A DNA stretch of 64,000 nucleotides, from NCBI RefSeq assembly GCF_023156505.1, contig NZ_JALNMJ010000001.1, forward strand, positions 248,001-312,000, written 5' to 3'. Below the pieces are notes generated by a model that was given only the letters and a program-made list of their open reading frames with translations, did no database searches and was not told the DNA's origin. Origin of the DNA: Roseibium sediminicola (GTDB lineage Bacteria > Pseudomonadota > Alphaproteobacteria > Rhizobiales > Stappiaceae). Positions 45,986 to 56,125 of the stretch are shown here, in pieces. Each line of letters starts with the position of its first letter. Within the stretch, counting starts at the first letter, position 1. A program made the position numbers and the translations under genes.

Positions 45986-46639
45986 CTATTCAATGCCTGC
46001 CGACAGACGCACCGGCTTGAAGCTCATCCGGTGATGCGGCGATGGGCCGAGTGTGTCCAGTGCCGCCTGATGCTGCGGCACGCCGTAGCCCTTGTGCTGA
46101 GCAAATCCGTAGCCCGTGCAATCCCTTTCCAGGGCAACCATCATCCGGTCACGGGTCACCTTTGCGACGATCGAGGCAGCCGCCACGCACAGGCAGCGGC
46201 CATCGCCCTTGACCAATGCCTGACCGGGCTGTTTCAGCCCGTGCGGCACGTCGCGGCCGTCGACCAGCACATAATCCGGAACCAGCGCAAGGTGGCTGAC
46301 GGCGCGCACCATGGCGGAAAGTGTCGCGGTGCGGATATTCACCCGGTCGATGGTCGCCGGCGACGCGCTGGCGACCGAGACATGGGCGCTCGAGACGATC
46401 GCCGCGAACATCTCCTCGCGCTTGGCCTCGGTGAGCTTCTTGGAATCGTTCAAGCCCTCCGGCACCCGATCGTAGTCCAGGATCACGGCAGCCGTCACCA
46501 CGGGCCCCGCCCAGGGGCCGCGGCCGGCTTCGTCGACGCCGCAAAGCCGGCCGCCAAAAGCCTTCGCGTGTTTGCGTTCAAGCTTCAGGTCGGGACTGTC
46601 GGGAAAGGCGAGATCGAATAGGGACGGGGTGAATGCCAT
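45986..46639 (-). CDS. rnhB: ribonuclease HII
   Basis: RNase HII cuts at ribonucleotides embedded in DNA. The 217-residue protein has the catalytic pair in LCGVDEAGRGPWAGPVVTAAVIL, the third acid in YVLVDGRDVPHG, and CVAAASIVAKVTRDRMM and GYGFAQHKGYGVPQHQAAL as the other signatures. The start MAFTPSLFDLAF is conserved in rhizobial RnhB; a longer frame overlaps the radical SAM gene and was rejected. It follows that gene by 43 nt on the same strand, so they may be co-transcribed. Confidence 0.94.
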   Translation of the reverse strand: MAFTPSLFDLAFPDSPDLKLERKHAKAFGGRLCGVDEAGRGPWAGPVVTAAVILDYDRVPEGLNDSKKLTEAKREEMFAAIVSSAHVSVASASPATIDRVNIRTATLSAMVRAVSHLALVPDYVLVDGRDVPHGLKQPGQALVKGDGRCLCVAAASIVAKVTRDRMMVALERDCTGYGFAQHKGYGVPQHQAALDTLGPSPHHRMSFKPVRLSAGIE

Positions 46640-46682
46640 TTCGGCAACGTGCCGCCCGTCTCCGGATTTCACAAGCTCTTTG

Positions 46683-47837
46683 TCAGAAGAGATCCAGCTG
46701 CACACCGCCTTTTTGCGGCTGCACGAAGGCGTCGGTGCTGAGTTTCCGGCGCCGGAGATTGAGCCCGAAGCGCTTGGCGGCGAGCGAGAAGCGCTTTGCG
46801 ATCTGGTCGGCATAGGGACCGCGGCCGCGCATGCGTTCGCCCCATTTGGCGTCATAATCCTTGCCGCCGCGCATGGAGCGGATCAGGTTCATGACATGGC
46901 GGTACCGGTCCGGCCGGTGGCGCAGCAGCCAGTCCCGGAAGAGTTCGGAGACTTCCAGCGGCAGGCGCAGCAGGATGAAGGCGGCTTCGTTCGCACCATG
47001 CTCCGCCGCTGCCTCCAGAATGGCTTCGATCTCGCTGTCGGTCAGCGCCGGGATGACCGGTGCCATCATGACCGACGTCGGGATGCCGGCTTCGGACAGG
47101 GCCTTGATCGCGTCGAGCCGCTTGTGCGGGGCGGAGGCACGCGGTTCCATCGCGCGGCAGAGCTTCCGGTCGAGCGTGGTCACGGAAAGGGCCACCTTGA
47201 CAAGATTGCGCTCTGCCATGCGCGACAGGATGTCGATGTCACGGGTAACCAGCGCCGATTTGGTGACGATGGCCACTGGATGGGAGCAAGTGTCGAGCAC
47301 CTCCAGGATCTCCCGCATCAGCTCGTAACCTCTCTCCAGCGGCTGATAGGGATCGGTGTTGGTGCCAATGGCAATCACGCGGGGCGTATAGCCGGGCCGT
47401 GACAGTTCCCGCTCAAGCAATTGAGCAGCATTGGGTTTGGCGAAGAGACGCGTTTCGAAATCAAGGCCCGGTGAAAGGCCCATGAAGGCGTGGCTCGGCC
47501 GGGCGAAGCAATAGATGCAACCGTGCTCGCAGCCGCGATAAGGATTGATCGAGCGGTCGAAGGACAGGTCGGGCGATTCGTTGCGGGTGATGATCGTGCG
47601 CGCGCGCTCTTCCTGGACCTCTGTTTTCAGCGGCGGCAGGTCGTCGAGACTGTCCCAGCCATCGTTGAAGTTTTCGCGCGCAAGCGGTTCGAAACGGCCG
47701 CTCTTGTTGAGCGCGGCCGCGCGCCCGCGGCGGCGGTCTTCCGGCACCGTTGCCGCTTCGGCAGCGCCATGGTCGAGCTCGACCGGGGTGAGCTCGACGG
47801 GGGCGGGGGGCTCGTTAAGGGGGGGCCTGAGCGTCAC
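46683..47837 (-). CDS. PA0069-family radical SAM protein
   Basis: The 384-residue protein carries the radical SAM cluster motif CEHGCIYC (CxxxCxxC) in NPYRGCEHGCIYCFARPSHAF, followed by SAM-binding segments PRVIAIGTNTDPYQPLERGYELMREILE and PVAIVTKSALVTRDIDIL. The pattern matches a widespread, uncharacterised group related to spore photoproduct lyase (PA0069 or Rv2578c types). The reaction is unknown. It precedes rnhB, an arrangement common in rhizobia. Confidence 0.9.
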   Translation of the reverse strand: MTLRPPLNEPPAPVELTPVELDHGAAEAATVPEDRRRGRAAALNKSGRFEPLARENFNDGWDSLDDLPPLKTEVQEERARTIITRNESPDLSFDRSINPYRGCEHGCIYCFARPSHAFMGLSPGLDFETRLFAKPNAAQLLERELSRPGYTPRVIAIGTNTDPYQPLERGYELMREILEVLDTCSHPVAIVTKSALVTRDIDILSRMAERNLVKVALSVTTLDRKLCRAMEPRASAPHKRLDAIKALSEAGIPTSVMMAPVIPALTDSEIEAILEAAAEHGANEAAFILLRLPLEVSELFRDWLLRHRPDRYRHVMNLIRSMRGGKDYDAKWGERMRGRGPYADQIAKRFSLAAKRFGLNLRRRKLSTDAFVQPQKGGVQLDLF

Positions 47838-47950
47838 GCGAAGTATCCGAGTTGTGATGAGAACATAAGAAGAACATTATCACTTCGGAATGGCAATGCA
47901 AGATGGCAGTCGCGTGTCTCCAGGCGCTGATAGGGCGACGTGTATCCGGA

Positions 47951-48793
47951 TCAGCTGCCGCTGCGCACCTTGCCGCCATGCCGCTTGCCGAGATATTTGA
48001 CCAGGATGGCTTCAAGCGTTCCGTCGGCTTTCATGTCCCGGATGGTCTGGTCGTAGCGGGCGACAAGACCATCGATGTCCGGATAGCTGGAGGCCTTCGC
48101 AAAGACATTGTAGTAGGGCTTGGTGATCAGCGGCTTGGACAGAAAGGACAGCTTGTCCAGCCTGCCGGCCTTCTTCTCCTCATAGAGCGTGCTGATCGTG
48201 TTCATCGGCACGGCGTCGATCCGTTTTGCCAGAAGCATGCCGATCTGGAGCGTGTTGCGCGGCACGGTCTGGAAGCTGAGGCCGGACTGCAAAAATTCAG
48301 GCGTATAGGAAAAATCCTGGGTGATGCCGATCTGCAGCCCCGCCAGATCGCGGTAGGCCTCGAAGGCGATCTTGCCTTCATCCTCCGCGCGGATGAAGAA
48401 ATTCCAGCTGATGTCGATGTAGCTTTCTTCAGGGTAGAGCAGAAACGCCATCCGTTCCGGCTTCTTTGAAAACAGCAGCAGCATGTCGGCCCGGCCTGAC
48501 ATGGCCTCCTGCTGGATACGTGTGCCGGACTCGATCAGTTCGACCGAATAGGTCAGGTCCAGACGCCGCATGACCTCATCGATGACCTCGATGTCGATGC
48601 CCTTGTAGACGCCGTTTTCCACGAATTTGTAGGGCTCTTCCGGCGTTGCCAGGATGACTAGGTCACGTGCGGCGGTACTGCCGGCGAACAGGCATGCTGC
48701 GAGAAGGCACCCGAACATGGTTGCCGCCAGGCGTGCCGACCGCCTGCCCAGGGTCTTGCTGTAATGTGCGGACCAATCAGTTTTCACACGCAT
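47951..48793 (-). CDS. periplasmic family 3 solute-binding protein
   Basis: The 280-residue protein has a long N-terminus with a signal-like segment (LAATMFGCLLAACLFAGSTAA), then LVILATPEEPYKFVENGVYKGIDIEVIDEVMRRLDLTYSVELI, typical of SBP_bac_3. It ends VARYDQTIRDMKADGTLEAILVKYLGK. No transporter genes are next to it, so it may serve as a stand-alone sensor or feed a distant permease. I chose MRVKTDWSAH; an ATG 63 nt earlier would give an even longer N-terminus. Confidence 0.83.
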   Translation of the reverse strand: MRVKTDWSAHYSKTLGRRSARLAATMFGCLLAACLFAGSTAARDLVILATPEEPYKFVENGVYKGIDIEVIDEVMRRLDLTYSVELIESGTRIQQEAMSGRADMLLLFSKKPERMAFLLYPEESYIDISWNFFIRAEDEGKIAFEAYRDLAGLQIGITQDFSYTPEFLQSGLSFQTVPRNTLQIGMLLAKRIDAVPMNTISTLYEEKKAGRLDKLSFLSKPLITKPYYNVFAKASSYPDIDGLVARYDQTIRDMKADGTLEAILVKYLGKRHGGKVRSGS

Positions 48794-49142
48794 CAACCGT
48801 TCCAGATCCAGGACGTGACCGGCGGTCAGCATACCTATTTTTGATTGGGAATGCATGCTGGCGGCTCGATTGTGTGCATTGAAGTAAATTGGGCCGTCTT
48901 CCTCACCCGGTGCAAAAAGGATAATTCGGATAACGTTGGGGCAGCTTCTGTGGCGTCGAATGATGTAATTTAAAGACCTTTTCCGCGAAGCTGTTCGAAA
49001 ATTGCCGGAAATCAGGTCTTGCTGACCTCAGTCAGAAATCGTGACCTGCCGATTATTGGCATTTGTTAAGAAGCACGGCAAAAGTCGCGCCGCATATACC
49101 CAGTTCACTCGCACTTTTGAAATTTTCCTGTAAAACAGGCGC
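48794..49142. other. divergent intergenic region without a gene
   Basis: I see no coding sequence here. The last 140 bp are AT-rich. A hairpin CCTGT-AAA-ACAGG (49128-49140) lies right before the glycosyltransferase ATG, where a ribosome-binding site would be expected, so it may affect translation of that gene. Confidence 0.5.
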
Positions 49143-49838
49143 ATGATTAGTGTGATCATTGCGACAGAGAACTCAGAAGCGGACCTGGTACACGCGCTTT
49201 CGGCGCTGGTGAGCGCGGCGGCCGAGGGAATCGTGCGCGAAGTCATCGTCGTGGATTCGGGATCGAGCGACAATACCGACAAGATCGTCGATGCTGCCGG
49301 CTGCAGTTGGGCGCTGCGCCCCGGTGCCGCGCGCAGCGAGCGGCTTGCCTATGGCGCGTCGATCGCCAGCCGCACCGACTGGCTGTTGTTCCTGCGGCCG
49401 GAGAGCGTCCTGGAGAGCGGCTGGCATCACGAGGTGCAGGCCTTTGTGGAGCGGGCAGCCCGGGCGCGCAACGGCATGCGCACAGCCGCCAGTTTCCGGC
49501 TGCGTTACGAGACATTCGGTCTGGGGGCGCGCTTCAGCGAGATCTATGCATCCTTGCGTTCGCAGCTCTTCGGCATGCCCTATGGCAATCAGGGTCTGTT
49601 GATATCCCGTCAGTTCTACCAAAATCTCGGTGGACACCGGCCTTTGCCCGAGTTGGAAGATCTCGACATTGCCAAGCGGATCGGCCGGGGACGCATGGTG
49701 TTCCTGCGTGCGGCGGCCGTGTCGTCCGGCGTGCCGGAAGAGGGCAGCGCGGTCGCGCGCTTCCGGCAAGGTCTGGCCCGTTTCTGTGTCGGCATGCTGC
49801 GCATCCCGGCAAGCCTCGCGGTCAAGCTGCACGGCTAG
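49143..49838 (+). CDS. family 2 glycosyltransferase
   Basis: The 231-residue protein has the GT-A nucleotide-binding start MISVIIATENSEADLVHALSALV and REVIVVDSGSSDNTDKIVDAAGC, then TDWLLFLRPESVLESGWHHEVQAF, where the usual DxD metal site is replaced by LRPE. The C-terminus includes GMPYGNQGLLISRQFYQNLGGHRPLPELEDLDIAKRIGRG, typical of the family. The missing DxD leaves its activity open. The sugar and acceptor are unknown; it stands alone next to moaB. Confidence 0.85.
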   Translation: MISVIIATENSEADLVHALSALVSAAAEGIVREVIVVDSGSSDNTDKIVDAAGCSWALRPGAARSERLAYGASIASRTDWLLFLRPESVLESGWHHEVQAFVERAARARNGMRTAASFRLRYETFGLGARFSEIYASLRSQLFGMPYGNQGLLISRQFYQNLGGHRPLPELEDLDIAKRIGRGRMVFLRAAAVSSGVPEEGSAVARFRQGLARFCVGMLRIPASLAVKLHG

Positions 49839-49865
49839 AACGCATCAGTCTAGCCGTGAAACGCT

Positions 49866-50369
49866 CTAAAGAGGTCTGACCATCCTGACTGACGGGAAAA
49901 TGACGTCTCCGGGCAGCTTCACATCGAACGGTTCCACCGTGCGAAATCCGCAGGCGGCGTAAAAGGCCTCGCCGTTCAGCGTTGAATAGCAGTTGAGCTC
50001 TTCAAGGCCCGCGGCCGCGGCCTCCTCAAGACAACGCGTCATCAGAGCGCGCCCGATGCCCCTTCGAGCCGCGTCCGGATCCGTGCCGAAATGCCGGATA
50101 TTACCGTTGCGCGCGGTCTCGTTCCGGCCGGTTGGGGAGTGCTTCGTCCAGCCGCCCGCGCCGGCAATCGAACCGTCCTCGCCGCAGGCCACATAATAGC
50201 TTCCGGACGCCAGCAGGTCCGGATTTGCTTTCGTGATCAGCGGCAGGGCCTTTTCGAGTGTCGCCGGGTCATAGGCGGGGCGCAGCAAGGCGGTGTAGCT
50301 TTTGAGCAGCAGCGCCGATACGGCCTGTTCGTCATGAGGGGCGGCCACACGGATCCTGAAGCCCGGCAA
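49866..50369 (-). CDS. GNAT N-acetyltransferase
   Basis: The 167-residue protein has GNAT features: FRIRVAAPHDEQAVSALLLKSYTALL at the start, core GNIRHFGTDPDAARRGIGRALMTRCLEEAAAAG with the RRGIGRA acetyl-CoA loop, and CYSTLNGEAFYAACGFRTVEPFDV. I place the start at a TTG 2 nt after the moaB stop because AGGAAG lies 7 nt upstream of it; the open frame further upstream overlaps moaB. It is thus likely co-translated with moaB. The substrate is unknown. Confidence 0.82.
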   Translation of the reverse strand: MPGFRIRVAAPHDEQAVSALLLKSYTALLRPAYDPATLEKALPLITKANPDLLASGSYYVACGEDGSIAGAGGWTKHSPTGRNETARNGNIRHFGTDPDAARRGIGRALMTRCLEEAAAAGLEELNCYSTLNGEAFYAACGFRTVEPFDVKLPGDVIFPSVRMVRPL

Positions 50370-50371
50370 GG

Positions 50372-50929
50372 TCAGGCTTCCTGCAGCTTGCCGCGTTTCA
50401 GGTGTTCGTCGAGCCTGGGCATGATCTCGACGAAATTGCACGGCATGTGCCGGTAGTCGAGTTGCCATTTGAGGATGCCGTCCCAGGCGTCCTTGCAGGC
50501 GCCGGGCGAGCCGGGAAGCACGAAGATGTAGGTTGCCCCGGCGACCCCGCCGGTCGCCCGGGACTGGATCGTCGACGTGCCGATCTTGTCGTAGGAGATC
50601 CGGTGGAACACCTCCGAAAAGCCGTCCATGCGTTTTTCAAACAAGGGTTCCATCGCTTCCGGTGTCACGTCCCGGCCAGTAAAGCCGGTGCCGCCGGTGG
50701 AGATGATCACGTCGATGCCCTCGTCGCCAATCCAGGCCTTCGCGATCTCCTGAATGGCCGGCACGTCGTCCGTGACGATACTGCGGTCCGCAAGCCTGTG
50801 GCCGGCCTTTTCAAGCCGGTCGACCAGCGTGTTGCCGGAGCGGTCGTCTTCCGGCTTGCGGGTGTCGGACACGGTCAGAACCGCGATGTTGAGCGGAATA
50901 AACGGGCGGCTGTCGTCGAGGCGGGACAT
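50372..50929 (-). CDS. moaB: molybdenum cofactor biosynthesis protein B
   Basis: The 185-residue protein has the MoCF-binding fold: FIPLNIAVLTVSDTRKPEDDRSGNTLVDRLEKAGHRL, the adenylylation signature VIISTGGTGFTGRDVTPEAMEPLFEK, and FVLPGSPGACKDAWDGIL. MoaB/Mog proteins activate molybdopterin for metal insertion. AGGAGAAGCCC precedes the chosen ATG, which gives MSRLDDSRPF. The next gene starts 2 nt after its stop. Confidence 0.93.
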   Translation of the reverse strand: MSRLDDSRPFIPLNIAVLTVSDTRKPEDDRSGNTLVDRLEKAGHRLADRSIVTDDVPAIQEIAKAWIGDEGIDVIISTGGTGFTGRDVTPEAMEPLFEKRMDGFSEVFHRISYDKIGTSTIQSRATGGVAGATYIFVLPGSPGACKDAWDGILKWQLDYRHMPCNFVEIMPRLDEHLKRGKLQEA

Positions 50930-51127
50930 GGGCTTCTCCTGTCTTCCCAACAGATAGGCGATTGGAGCCCGACCTGCCAGAGCTTCGAAGCGATCAACAC
51001 GGCTTCTGGGTTGATTGAATGTGCGGCGCAATAAAATTACAAAAAATAACAAGATTGGGACACTTGCAAAATAGAAAGGTCAGTATTATTGACTTAAATA
51101 ACCTAGCCAAAAGACGAAGAGCCAATC

Positions 51128-52354
51128 ATGACCACCTGGGACAGCCTTTATGCCCGACGCGCAAGCCGCATGCGTGCCTCGGAAATCCGCGAACTCCTGA
51201 AACTGCTGGACCGGCCGGACGTGATCAATTTCGCCGGGGGCATCCCCGACCAGGCCCTGTTCCCGGCCGAGGACTTCAAGCAGGCCTATCAGGACATCCT
51301 GGCGGGACCGGACACGGGGCGGGCGCTTCAATACGGCATGAGCGAGGGCAGCAACCGGCTGCGCACCTGGATCGTCGGTCACATGCGGGCGCGTGGCATC
51401 GAATGCGGGCCGCAGAACATCCTGATCACATCGGGCTCCCAGCAGGGGCTGGATTACATCGGCAAACTGTTCCTGACCGAAGGCGACACCGCGCTGGTGC
51501 AATGGCCGACCTATCTCGGCGCGTTGCAGGCCTTCAATGCCTATGAACCGAATTACGACCGCCTCGATCCGGGCGCGAACCGGGCGGCAGAGGATTTTGC
51601 GGCAACGGCAACGGAGAAGGGCGGACGGATCAAGTTTGCCTATCTCTCTCCGGACTTTGCCAACCCGACGGGGCTGACCGTGGATCTGGCGGAACGCAAG
51701 CGCCTGCTGGCACTCGCGGAGGATTTGGGTTGCGCGGTGATCGAGGATTCGCCCTACGAGGCCCTGCGCTATGACGGTGACGCGCTTCCGCCGATCCTGG
51801 CTCTGGACAGCGAGGCGTCCGGCGGCATCGACAACACGCGCACGATTTACTGCGGCAGTTTCTCCAAGTCGTTGTCGCCGGGATTGCGTCTTGGCTGGAT
51901 CTGCGCCGCGGCCGGCGTGATTTCCCGGCTAGTCCTGATCAAGCAGGCCAGTGACCTCAACTCGCCGGTCCTCAACCAGGAAGCCATGGCCCGCGTTGCC
52001 GAAAGCGTCTTTGAAAGCCACACCGCAAAGACGAATGCGGTTTACAAGGCCCGCCGCGACGCCATGCTGGCAGCGCTCGAACGGCACATGCCTGCCGGCG
52101 TGAGCTGGACCCGGCCGGACGGTGGGATGTTCATCTGGATGACCCTGCCCGCCGGGCTGGATGCGGCCGAACTTCTGGAAATGTCGATCGAAACGGTCCG
52201 CGTTGCCTTTGTGCCCGGTCGCGCCTTTCATCCGGACGGCTCCGGCGCAAACACCTTGCGGCTCAGCTTTTCCTGCAACGACTACCAGAAAATCGAAGAA
52301 GGTATTTCAAGGCTTGGCCGCTTGATTCCCGAAACTGTCACGTCCACGGTGTAA
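51128..52354 (+). CDS. class I/II PLP-dependent aminotransferase
   Basis: The 408-residue enzyme has fold-type I features: SGSQQGLDYIGKLFLTEGDTALVQWPTYLGAL, the PLP-contacting FAYLSPDFANPTGLTVDL, and the Schiff-base lysine in YCGSFSKSLSPGLRLGW. The N-terminus (SLYARRASRMRASEIRELLKLLDRPDVINFAGGIPD) matches the 2-aminoadipate / aromatic aminotransferase branch related to LysN. No N-terminal HTH is present, so it is not a MocR regulator. The amino donor and acceptor are unknown. Confidence 0.9.
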   Translation: MTTWDSLYARRASRMRASEIRELLKLLDRPDVINFAGGIPDQALFPAEDFKQAYQDILAGPDTGRALQYGMSEGSNRLRTWIVGHMRARGIECGPQNILITSGSQQGLDYIGKLFLTEGDTALVQWPTYLGALQAFNAYEPNYDRLDPGANRAAEDFAATATEKGGRIKFAYLSPDFANPTGLTVDLAERKRLLALAEDLGCAVIEDSPYEALRYDGDALPPILALDSEASGGIDNTRTIYCGSFSKSLSPGLRLGWICAAAGVISRLVLIKQASDLNSPVLNQEAMARVAESVFESHTAKTNAVYKARRDAMLAALERHMPAGVSWTRPDGGMFIWMTLPAGLDAAELLEMSIETVRVAFVPGRAFHPDGSGANTLRLSFSCNDYQKIEEGISRLGRLIPETVTSTV

Positions 52355-52389
52355 GCAAAGATAAAGAGGGTTTCTCAGGTGGCTCGCCG

Positions 52390-53034
52390 ATGGCGCTGAC
52401 CGACAGGCTGGACAATTACTGCGAGCGCGTCGGGCCGGAATTCTGGTCCGAGCCGCTCAACGCGGTCACCAACGCCGCGTTTCTGATTGCGGCTTTTGCC
52501 GCCTATCTGATCTGGCGCCGCAGGACGCCGGACGACCTGCCGGCGCTTTTGCTGATCGCGATTGTCTTTGCCACCGGTATTGGTTCCTTCCTGTTTCACA
52601 CCTTCGCGACCAGATGGGCATCGCTGACCGATGTCATTCCGATCGCGCTGTTCATCCACGTCTATCTGTTTTTTGCCCTGAAACGTTTTTTGGTCCTGCG
52701 CTGGTGGGTGGCTCTCGGTATTGTCATCGCCTTCTTCGCGGCGACGCCGTTTCTTGGCCAAGCCGCCGCTCCGCTGGTCGGCTCTTCCGCCGGCTACGTT
52801 CCAGCGCTCCTGGCGATCTTCGTGGTGGGAGGCTTGTTTTACCGGCGCAACAGGGCTCTGGGCGCGCAGGTTCTGGCAACCGGCGTTGTCTTTGCCCTGT
52901 CGCTGACCTTCCGCACGCTGGACGAACCGCTGTGCGATCAGCTTGCAATCGGCACCCATTTCCTGTGGCATATCATGAACAGCGTCGTGCTGTTTTTGTT
53001 GTTGCGGGTTCTCATTTCGCAGCGCGCCGGGTAA
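52390..53034 (+). CDS. ceramidase-family membrane hydrolase
   Basis: The 214-residue protein has about seven membrane helices and the alkaline-ceramidase pattern: YCERVGPEFWSEPLNAVTNAAFLIA, GIGSFLFHTFATRWASLTDVIPIALFI with the catalytic His and Asp, and CDQLAIGTHFLWHIMNSVVLFLLL with the second histidine pair. These would form a zinc site that hydrolyses amide bonds of ceramide-like lipids. AGGTGG lies upstream of the ATG. It follows the aminotransferase by 35 nt and may share its transcript. Confidence 0.85.
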   Translation: MALTDRLDNYCERVGPEFWSEPLNAVTNAAFLIAAFAAYLIWRRRTPDDLPALLLIAIVFATGIGSFLFHTFATRWASLTDVIPIALFIHVYLFFALKRFLVLRWWVALGIVIAFFAATPFLGQAAAPLVGSSAGYVPALLAIFVVGGLFYRRNRALGAQVLATGVVFALSLTFRTLDEPLCDQLAIGTHFLWHIMNSVVLFLLLRVLISQRAG

Positions 53035-53133
53035 AGCTCAGAGAGATTTCAGGAATTTGCGAAGCTTTTGAGTGGGGCAGCCCGGGCTTTCGCAACATAA
53101 CAATATGACCTTAGGGAAGAGGCAGGGACCGTC

Positions 53134-55428
53134 ATGAGTGACAGCAAATCCACCAGCAGCGATCTGACAGAAGCGGCCCTGTTCTATCACGAGCATCCTC
53201 GGCCCGGGAAACTGGAGATCCAGGCGATCAAGCCGCTCGGCAACCAGCGCGACCTGGCGTTGGCCTATTCGCCGGGTGTCGCCGCGCCCTGTCTTGCCAT
53301 CGCCGACGATCCGTCAAAAGCGGCCCATTACACCTCGCGCGGCAATCTGGTCGCCGTGATTTCCAACGGCACCGCGGTTCTGGGGCTGGGCAATATCGGC
53401 CCGCTGGCCTCCAAGCCGGTGATGGAGGGCAAGGCGGTGCTCTTCAAGAAATTCGCCGGCATCGATGTCTTCGACATCGAGGTCGCCGAGACCGACGTCG
53501 AGAAATTCGTCAATGCGGTCTCCGTGCTCGAACCGACATTCGGCGGCATCAATCTTGAGGACATCAAGGCGCCGGAATGTTTCATGATCGAGGCGCAGCT
53601 GCGCGAGAAGATGAACATTCCGGTCTTCCATGACGATCAGCATGGCACTGCCATCATCGTCGGTGCCGCGGTTCGCAACGGCCTGCATCTCGCCGGCAAG
53701 AAGATCGAGGACGCCAAGATCGTCGCGTCCGGCGCGGGCGCGGCCGCGCTCGCCTGCCTCAACATGCTGATCTCGCTCGGCGCAACACGCGAAAACATCT
53801 GGGTCACCGACATTGAAGGCGTCGTCTATGAGGGCCGTGAAGCCTTGATGGACCAGTGGAAAGCCGCCTTCGCCCAGAAGACCGATCTACGCACCCTTGA
53901 TGCGGTCATCGACGGTGCGGACGTGTTTCTGGGTCTTTCCGCCGGCGGGGTCCTGAAACCGCATATGGTGGAGAAGATGGGTAAGGGGCCGCTGATCCTG
54001 GCGCTGGCCAACCCGAACCCGGAGATCATGCCGGAAGAAGCCAAGGCGGTCCGCGACGACGTCGTCATGTGTACCGGCCGGTCCGACTATCCGAACCAGG
54101 TCAACAACGTCCTGTGTTTCCCCTATATCTTCCGCGGTGCGCTCGATGTCGGCGCCACCACGATCAACGAGGAAATGAAGCGGGCCGCAGTCGAGGCGAT
54201 TGCCGGCCTTGCCCAGGAAGAACCCTCCGATGTCGCTGCCCGCGCCTATGGCGGCAAGACCGAGACCTTCGGCCCGAACTACCTGATCCCGTCTCCCTTC
54301 GACCAGCGCCTGATTCTGCGCATCGCCCCGGCCGTCGCCCAGGCGGCGATGGACACCGGGGTGGCCACGAGGCCGATCGAGGATTTCGACGCCTATCTGG
54401 ACCGCCTGAACCGCTTCGTCTTCCGTTCCGGCCTGATCATGAAGCCGATCATCCAGAACGCCTCGAAGGACCCCAAACGCATCATCTACGCGGAAGGCGA
54501 GGACGAGCGCGTGCTGCGGGCCGCCCAGGTCCTGATCGAGGACAAGATTGCCAAGCCGATTCTGGTCGGCCGTCCCGACGTCCTTCAGCAACGCTGCGAG
54601 CGCTTCGGTCTGAAGATCCGTCCCGATGTCGATTTCGAGTTCATCAACCCCCAGGACGACCCCCGCTACCGCGAGTATGCAGAAGAGTATTTCGAGTGTG
54701 TCGGCCGCAAGGGCATGCCGCCGAATGCCGCCCGGACCGTGGTGCGTACCAACCAGACGGTGATTTCCGCCCTGGCGGTGCGCCGGGGCGATGCAGATGC
54801 CGTCATCTGCGGTCTTGAAGGCCGGTTCATCCGGCACTTGCGCGACATCAAGCAGGTGATCGGCATCTGCGAAACGGCCAAGGACCTCTCGGCCATGTCG
54901 CTCTTGATCAATTCGCAGGGCGCTCTTTTCCTCTCCGACACGTTCGTGACCGAAGACCCGTCCGCCGAGGAAATCGCCGAAATGGCGATCCTGGCGGCCG
55001 ACGAGATCCGGCGGTTCGGCATCGAGCCGAAGATCGCGCTGCTGTCGCTGTCCAATTTCGGGTCCAGGGACACGGCGTCCTCGCGCAAGATGCGGGAAGC
55101 ACTGGAGTTGATCTGGAAGCGGCACCCGGAACTGGAGGCCGATGGCGAGATGCATGGCGACTCGGCGCTCAGCGAAGATCTGCGCGACCGTGTCATGCCG
55201 GGCAGCAAGCTGAAGGGCGAGGCTAACTTGCTGCTGTTCCCCAATCTCGACGCCGCCAACATCGCGCACAATCTCCTGAAAGTGGCGACCCAGGCGCTCC
55301 ATGTCGGCCCGATCCTGTTGGGCGCGGCCAAGCCGGCGCATATCCTGACACCGTCGGTGACCTCGCGCGGCGTGGTCAACATGTCGGCGCTTGCCAGCGT
55401 CGAGGCACAGACCCGCTCGGCCGGCTGA
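53134..55428 (+). CDS. maeB: NADP-dependent malic enzyme fused to a phosphotransacetylase-like domain
   Basis: The 764-residue protein has a malic-enzyme domain (about 1-440): [35 protein letters not shown] and the Rossmann segment [22 protein letters not shown]. The second half (about 440-764) is a PTA_PTB domain ([42 protein letters not shown]). It decarboxylates malate to pyruvate; the C-terminal domain is usually inactive as a transacetylase but senses acetyl-CoA in MaeB homologues. It starts about 100 nt after the ceramidase-like gene. Confidence 0.95.
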   Translation: MSDSKSTSSDLTEAALFYHEHPRPGKLEIQAIKPLGNQRDLALAYSPGVAAPCLAIADDPSKAAHYTSRGNLVAVISNGTAVLGLGNIGPLASKPVMEGKAVLFKKFAGIDVFDIEVAETDVEKFVNAVSVLEPTFGGINLEDIKAPECFMIEAQLREKMNIPVFHDDQHGTAIIVGAAVRNGLHLAGKKIEDAKIVASGAGAAALACLNMLISLGATRENIWVTDIEGVVYEGREALMDQWKAAFAQKTDLRTLDAVIDGADVFLGLSAGGVLKPHMVEKMGKGPLILALANPNPEIMPEEAKAVRDDVVMCTGRSDYPNQVNNVLCFPYIFRGALDVGATTINEEMKRAAVEAIAGLAQEEPSDVAARAYGGKTETFGPNYLIPSPFDQRLILRIAPAVAQAAMDTGVATRPIEDFDAYLDRLNRFVFRSGLIMKPIIQNASKDPKRIIYAEGEDERVLRAAQVLIEDKIAKPILVGRPDVLQQRCERFGLKIRPDVDFEFINPQDDPRYREYAEEYFECVGRKGMPPNAARTVVRTNQTVISALAVRRGDADAVICGLEGRFIRHLRDIKQVIGICETAKDLSAMSLLINSQGALFLSDTFVTEDPSAEEIAEMAILAADEIRRFGIEPKIALLSLSNFGSRDTASSRKMREALELIWKRHPELEADGEMHGDSALSEDLRDRVMPGSKLKGEANLLLFPNLDAANIAHNLLKVATQALHVGPILLGAAKPAHILTPSVTSRGVVNMSALASVEAQTRSAG

Positions 55429-55516
55429 GCGGCTGCTACAATTCGCGCCCTTGTCTGAACGCGGCGGACCGGTACAACCGGTCCGCTGACTTGCCATCTA
55501 AGATCTGCCCTGCCAG

Positions 55517-55646
55517 CGTCATCCCGGCCAAGCGAAGCGTGAGCCGGGACCGGAGAGCCGGAGTGCTTAGATCGTTGGGCCCTTCTCTATCGACAGGCTC
55601 CGGCTCCCCGATCCCGGGTCTCCGCTGTGCTGCGCCCGGGATGACG
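55517..55646. repeat. dispersed imperfect palindrome (CGTCATCCCGG family)
   Basis: Ends are CGTCATCCCGGCCAAGCGAA and GTGCTGCGCCCGGGATGACG; inner arms are GCCGGGACCGGAGAGCCGG and CCGGCTCCCCGATCCCGGG. It lies between maeB and the chorismate mutase gene. Confidence 0.9.
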
Positions 55647-55714
55647 ATGTCGAGGTTTTCAACGGATTGCCGGGCCGGTTGGATTGGCTCGCACTGAAAG
55701 ACGGAACCCAGCCT

Positions 55715-56041
55715 GTGAACACGCTGAAACCGGCCGCCAACTGCACCACCAAGCAGGACATCCGTACGGCCATCGACGCCCTGGACGAGGATCTGCTCCG
55801 GATCTTCGCACTGCGCCAGACCTATGTCCGGCGCATGGCCGAGCTGAAGCAGAACCCGGACCAGGCCTTCGACCATGACCGGATCGAGACAATGGTGGCG
55901 GCGCTGAAGGCGCGCGCCGAGGAACAGGGTCTTGAAGGCGATCAGGTGGAGGCGGTCTGGCGCACCTTGATCGACTGGAATGTCGACTATGAGCGGCGCA
56001 CGATCGCCGCGCGTCTGGCAGCAAGTCCGGTAAAGAGCTGA
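55715..56041 (+). CDS. AroQ-type chorismate mutase
   Basis: The 108-residue all-helical protein has the AroQ pattern: TKQDIRTAIDALDEDLLRIFALRQTYVRRMAELKQ with the first catalytic Arg, FDHDRIETMVAALKARAEEQGL, and the C-terminal helix VEAVWRTLIDWNVDYERRTI. It converts chorismate to prephenate for phenylalanine and tyrosine, or acts as the related isochorismate-pyruvate lyase; the two cannot be told apart by eye. I chose GTG with GGAA upstream; a TTG 48 nt earlier is possible. The dispersed repeat ends about 70 bp before it. Confidence 0.85.
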   Translation: MNTLKPAANCTTKQDIRTAIDALDEDLLRIFALRQTYVRRMAELKQNPDQAFDHDRIETMVAALKARAEEQGLEGDQVEAVWRTLIDWNVDYERRTIAARLAASPVKS

Positions 56042-56125
56042 CCGAAATGTGAAGGTCGGCGGGTTTTCGAGGCAGCAGCGCTCCCTAAATGAAGGGGGAA
56101 TATCCGACCAGCCGACGGAGCCCCG

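Noticed and set aside
53887..55497. 536-codon minus-strand frame opposite maeB
   Set aside because: Antisense shadow caused by high GC content.
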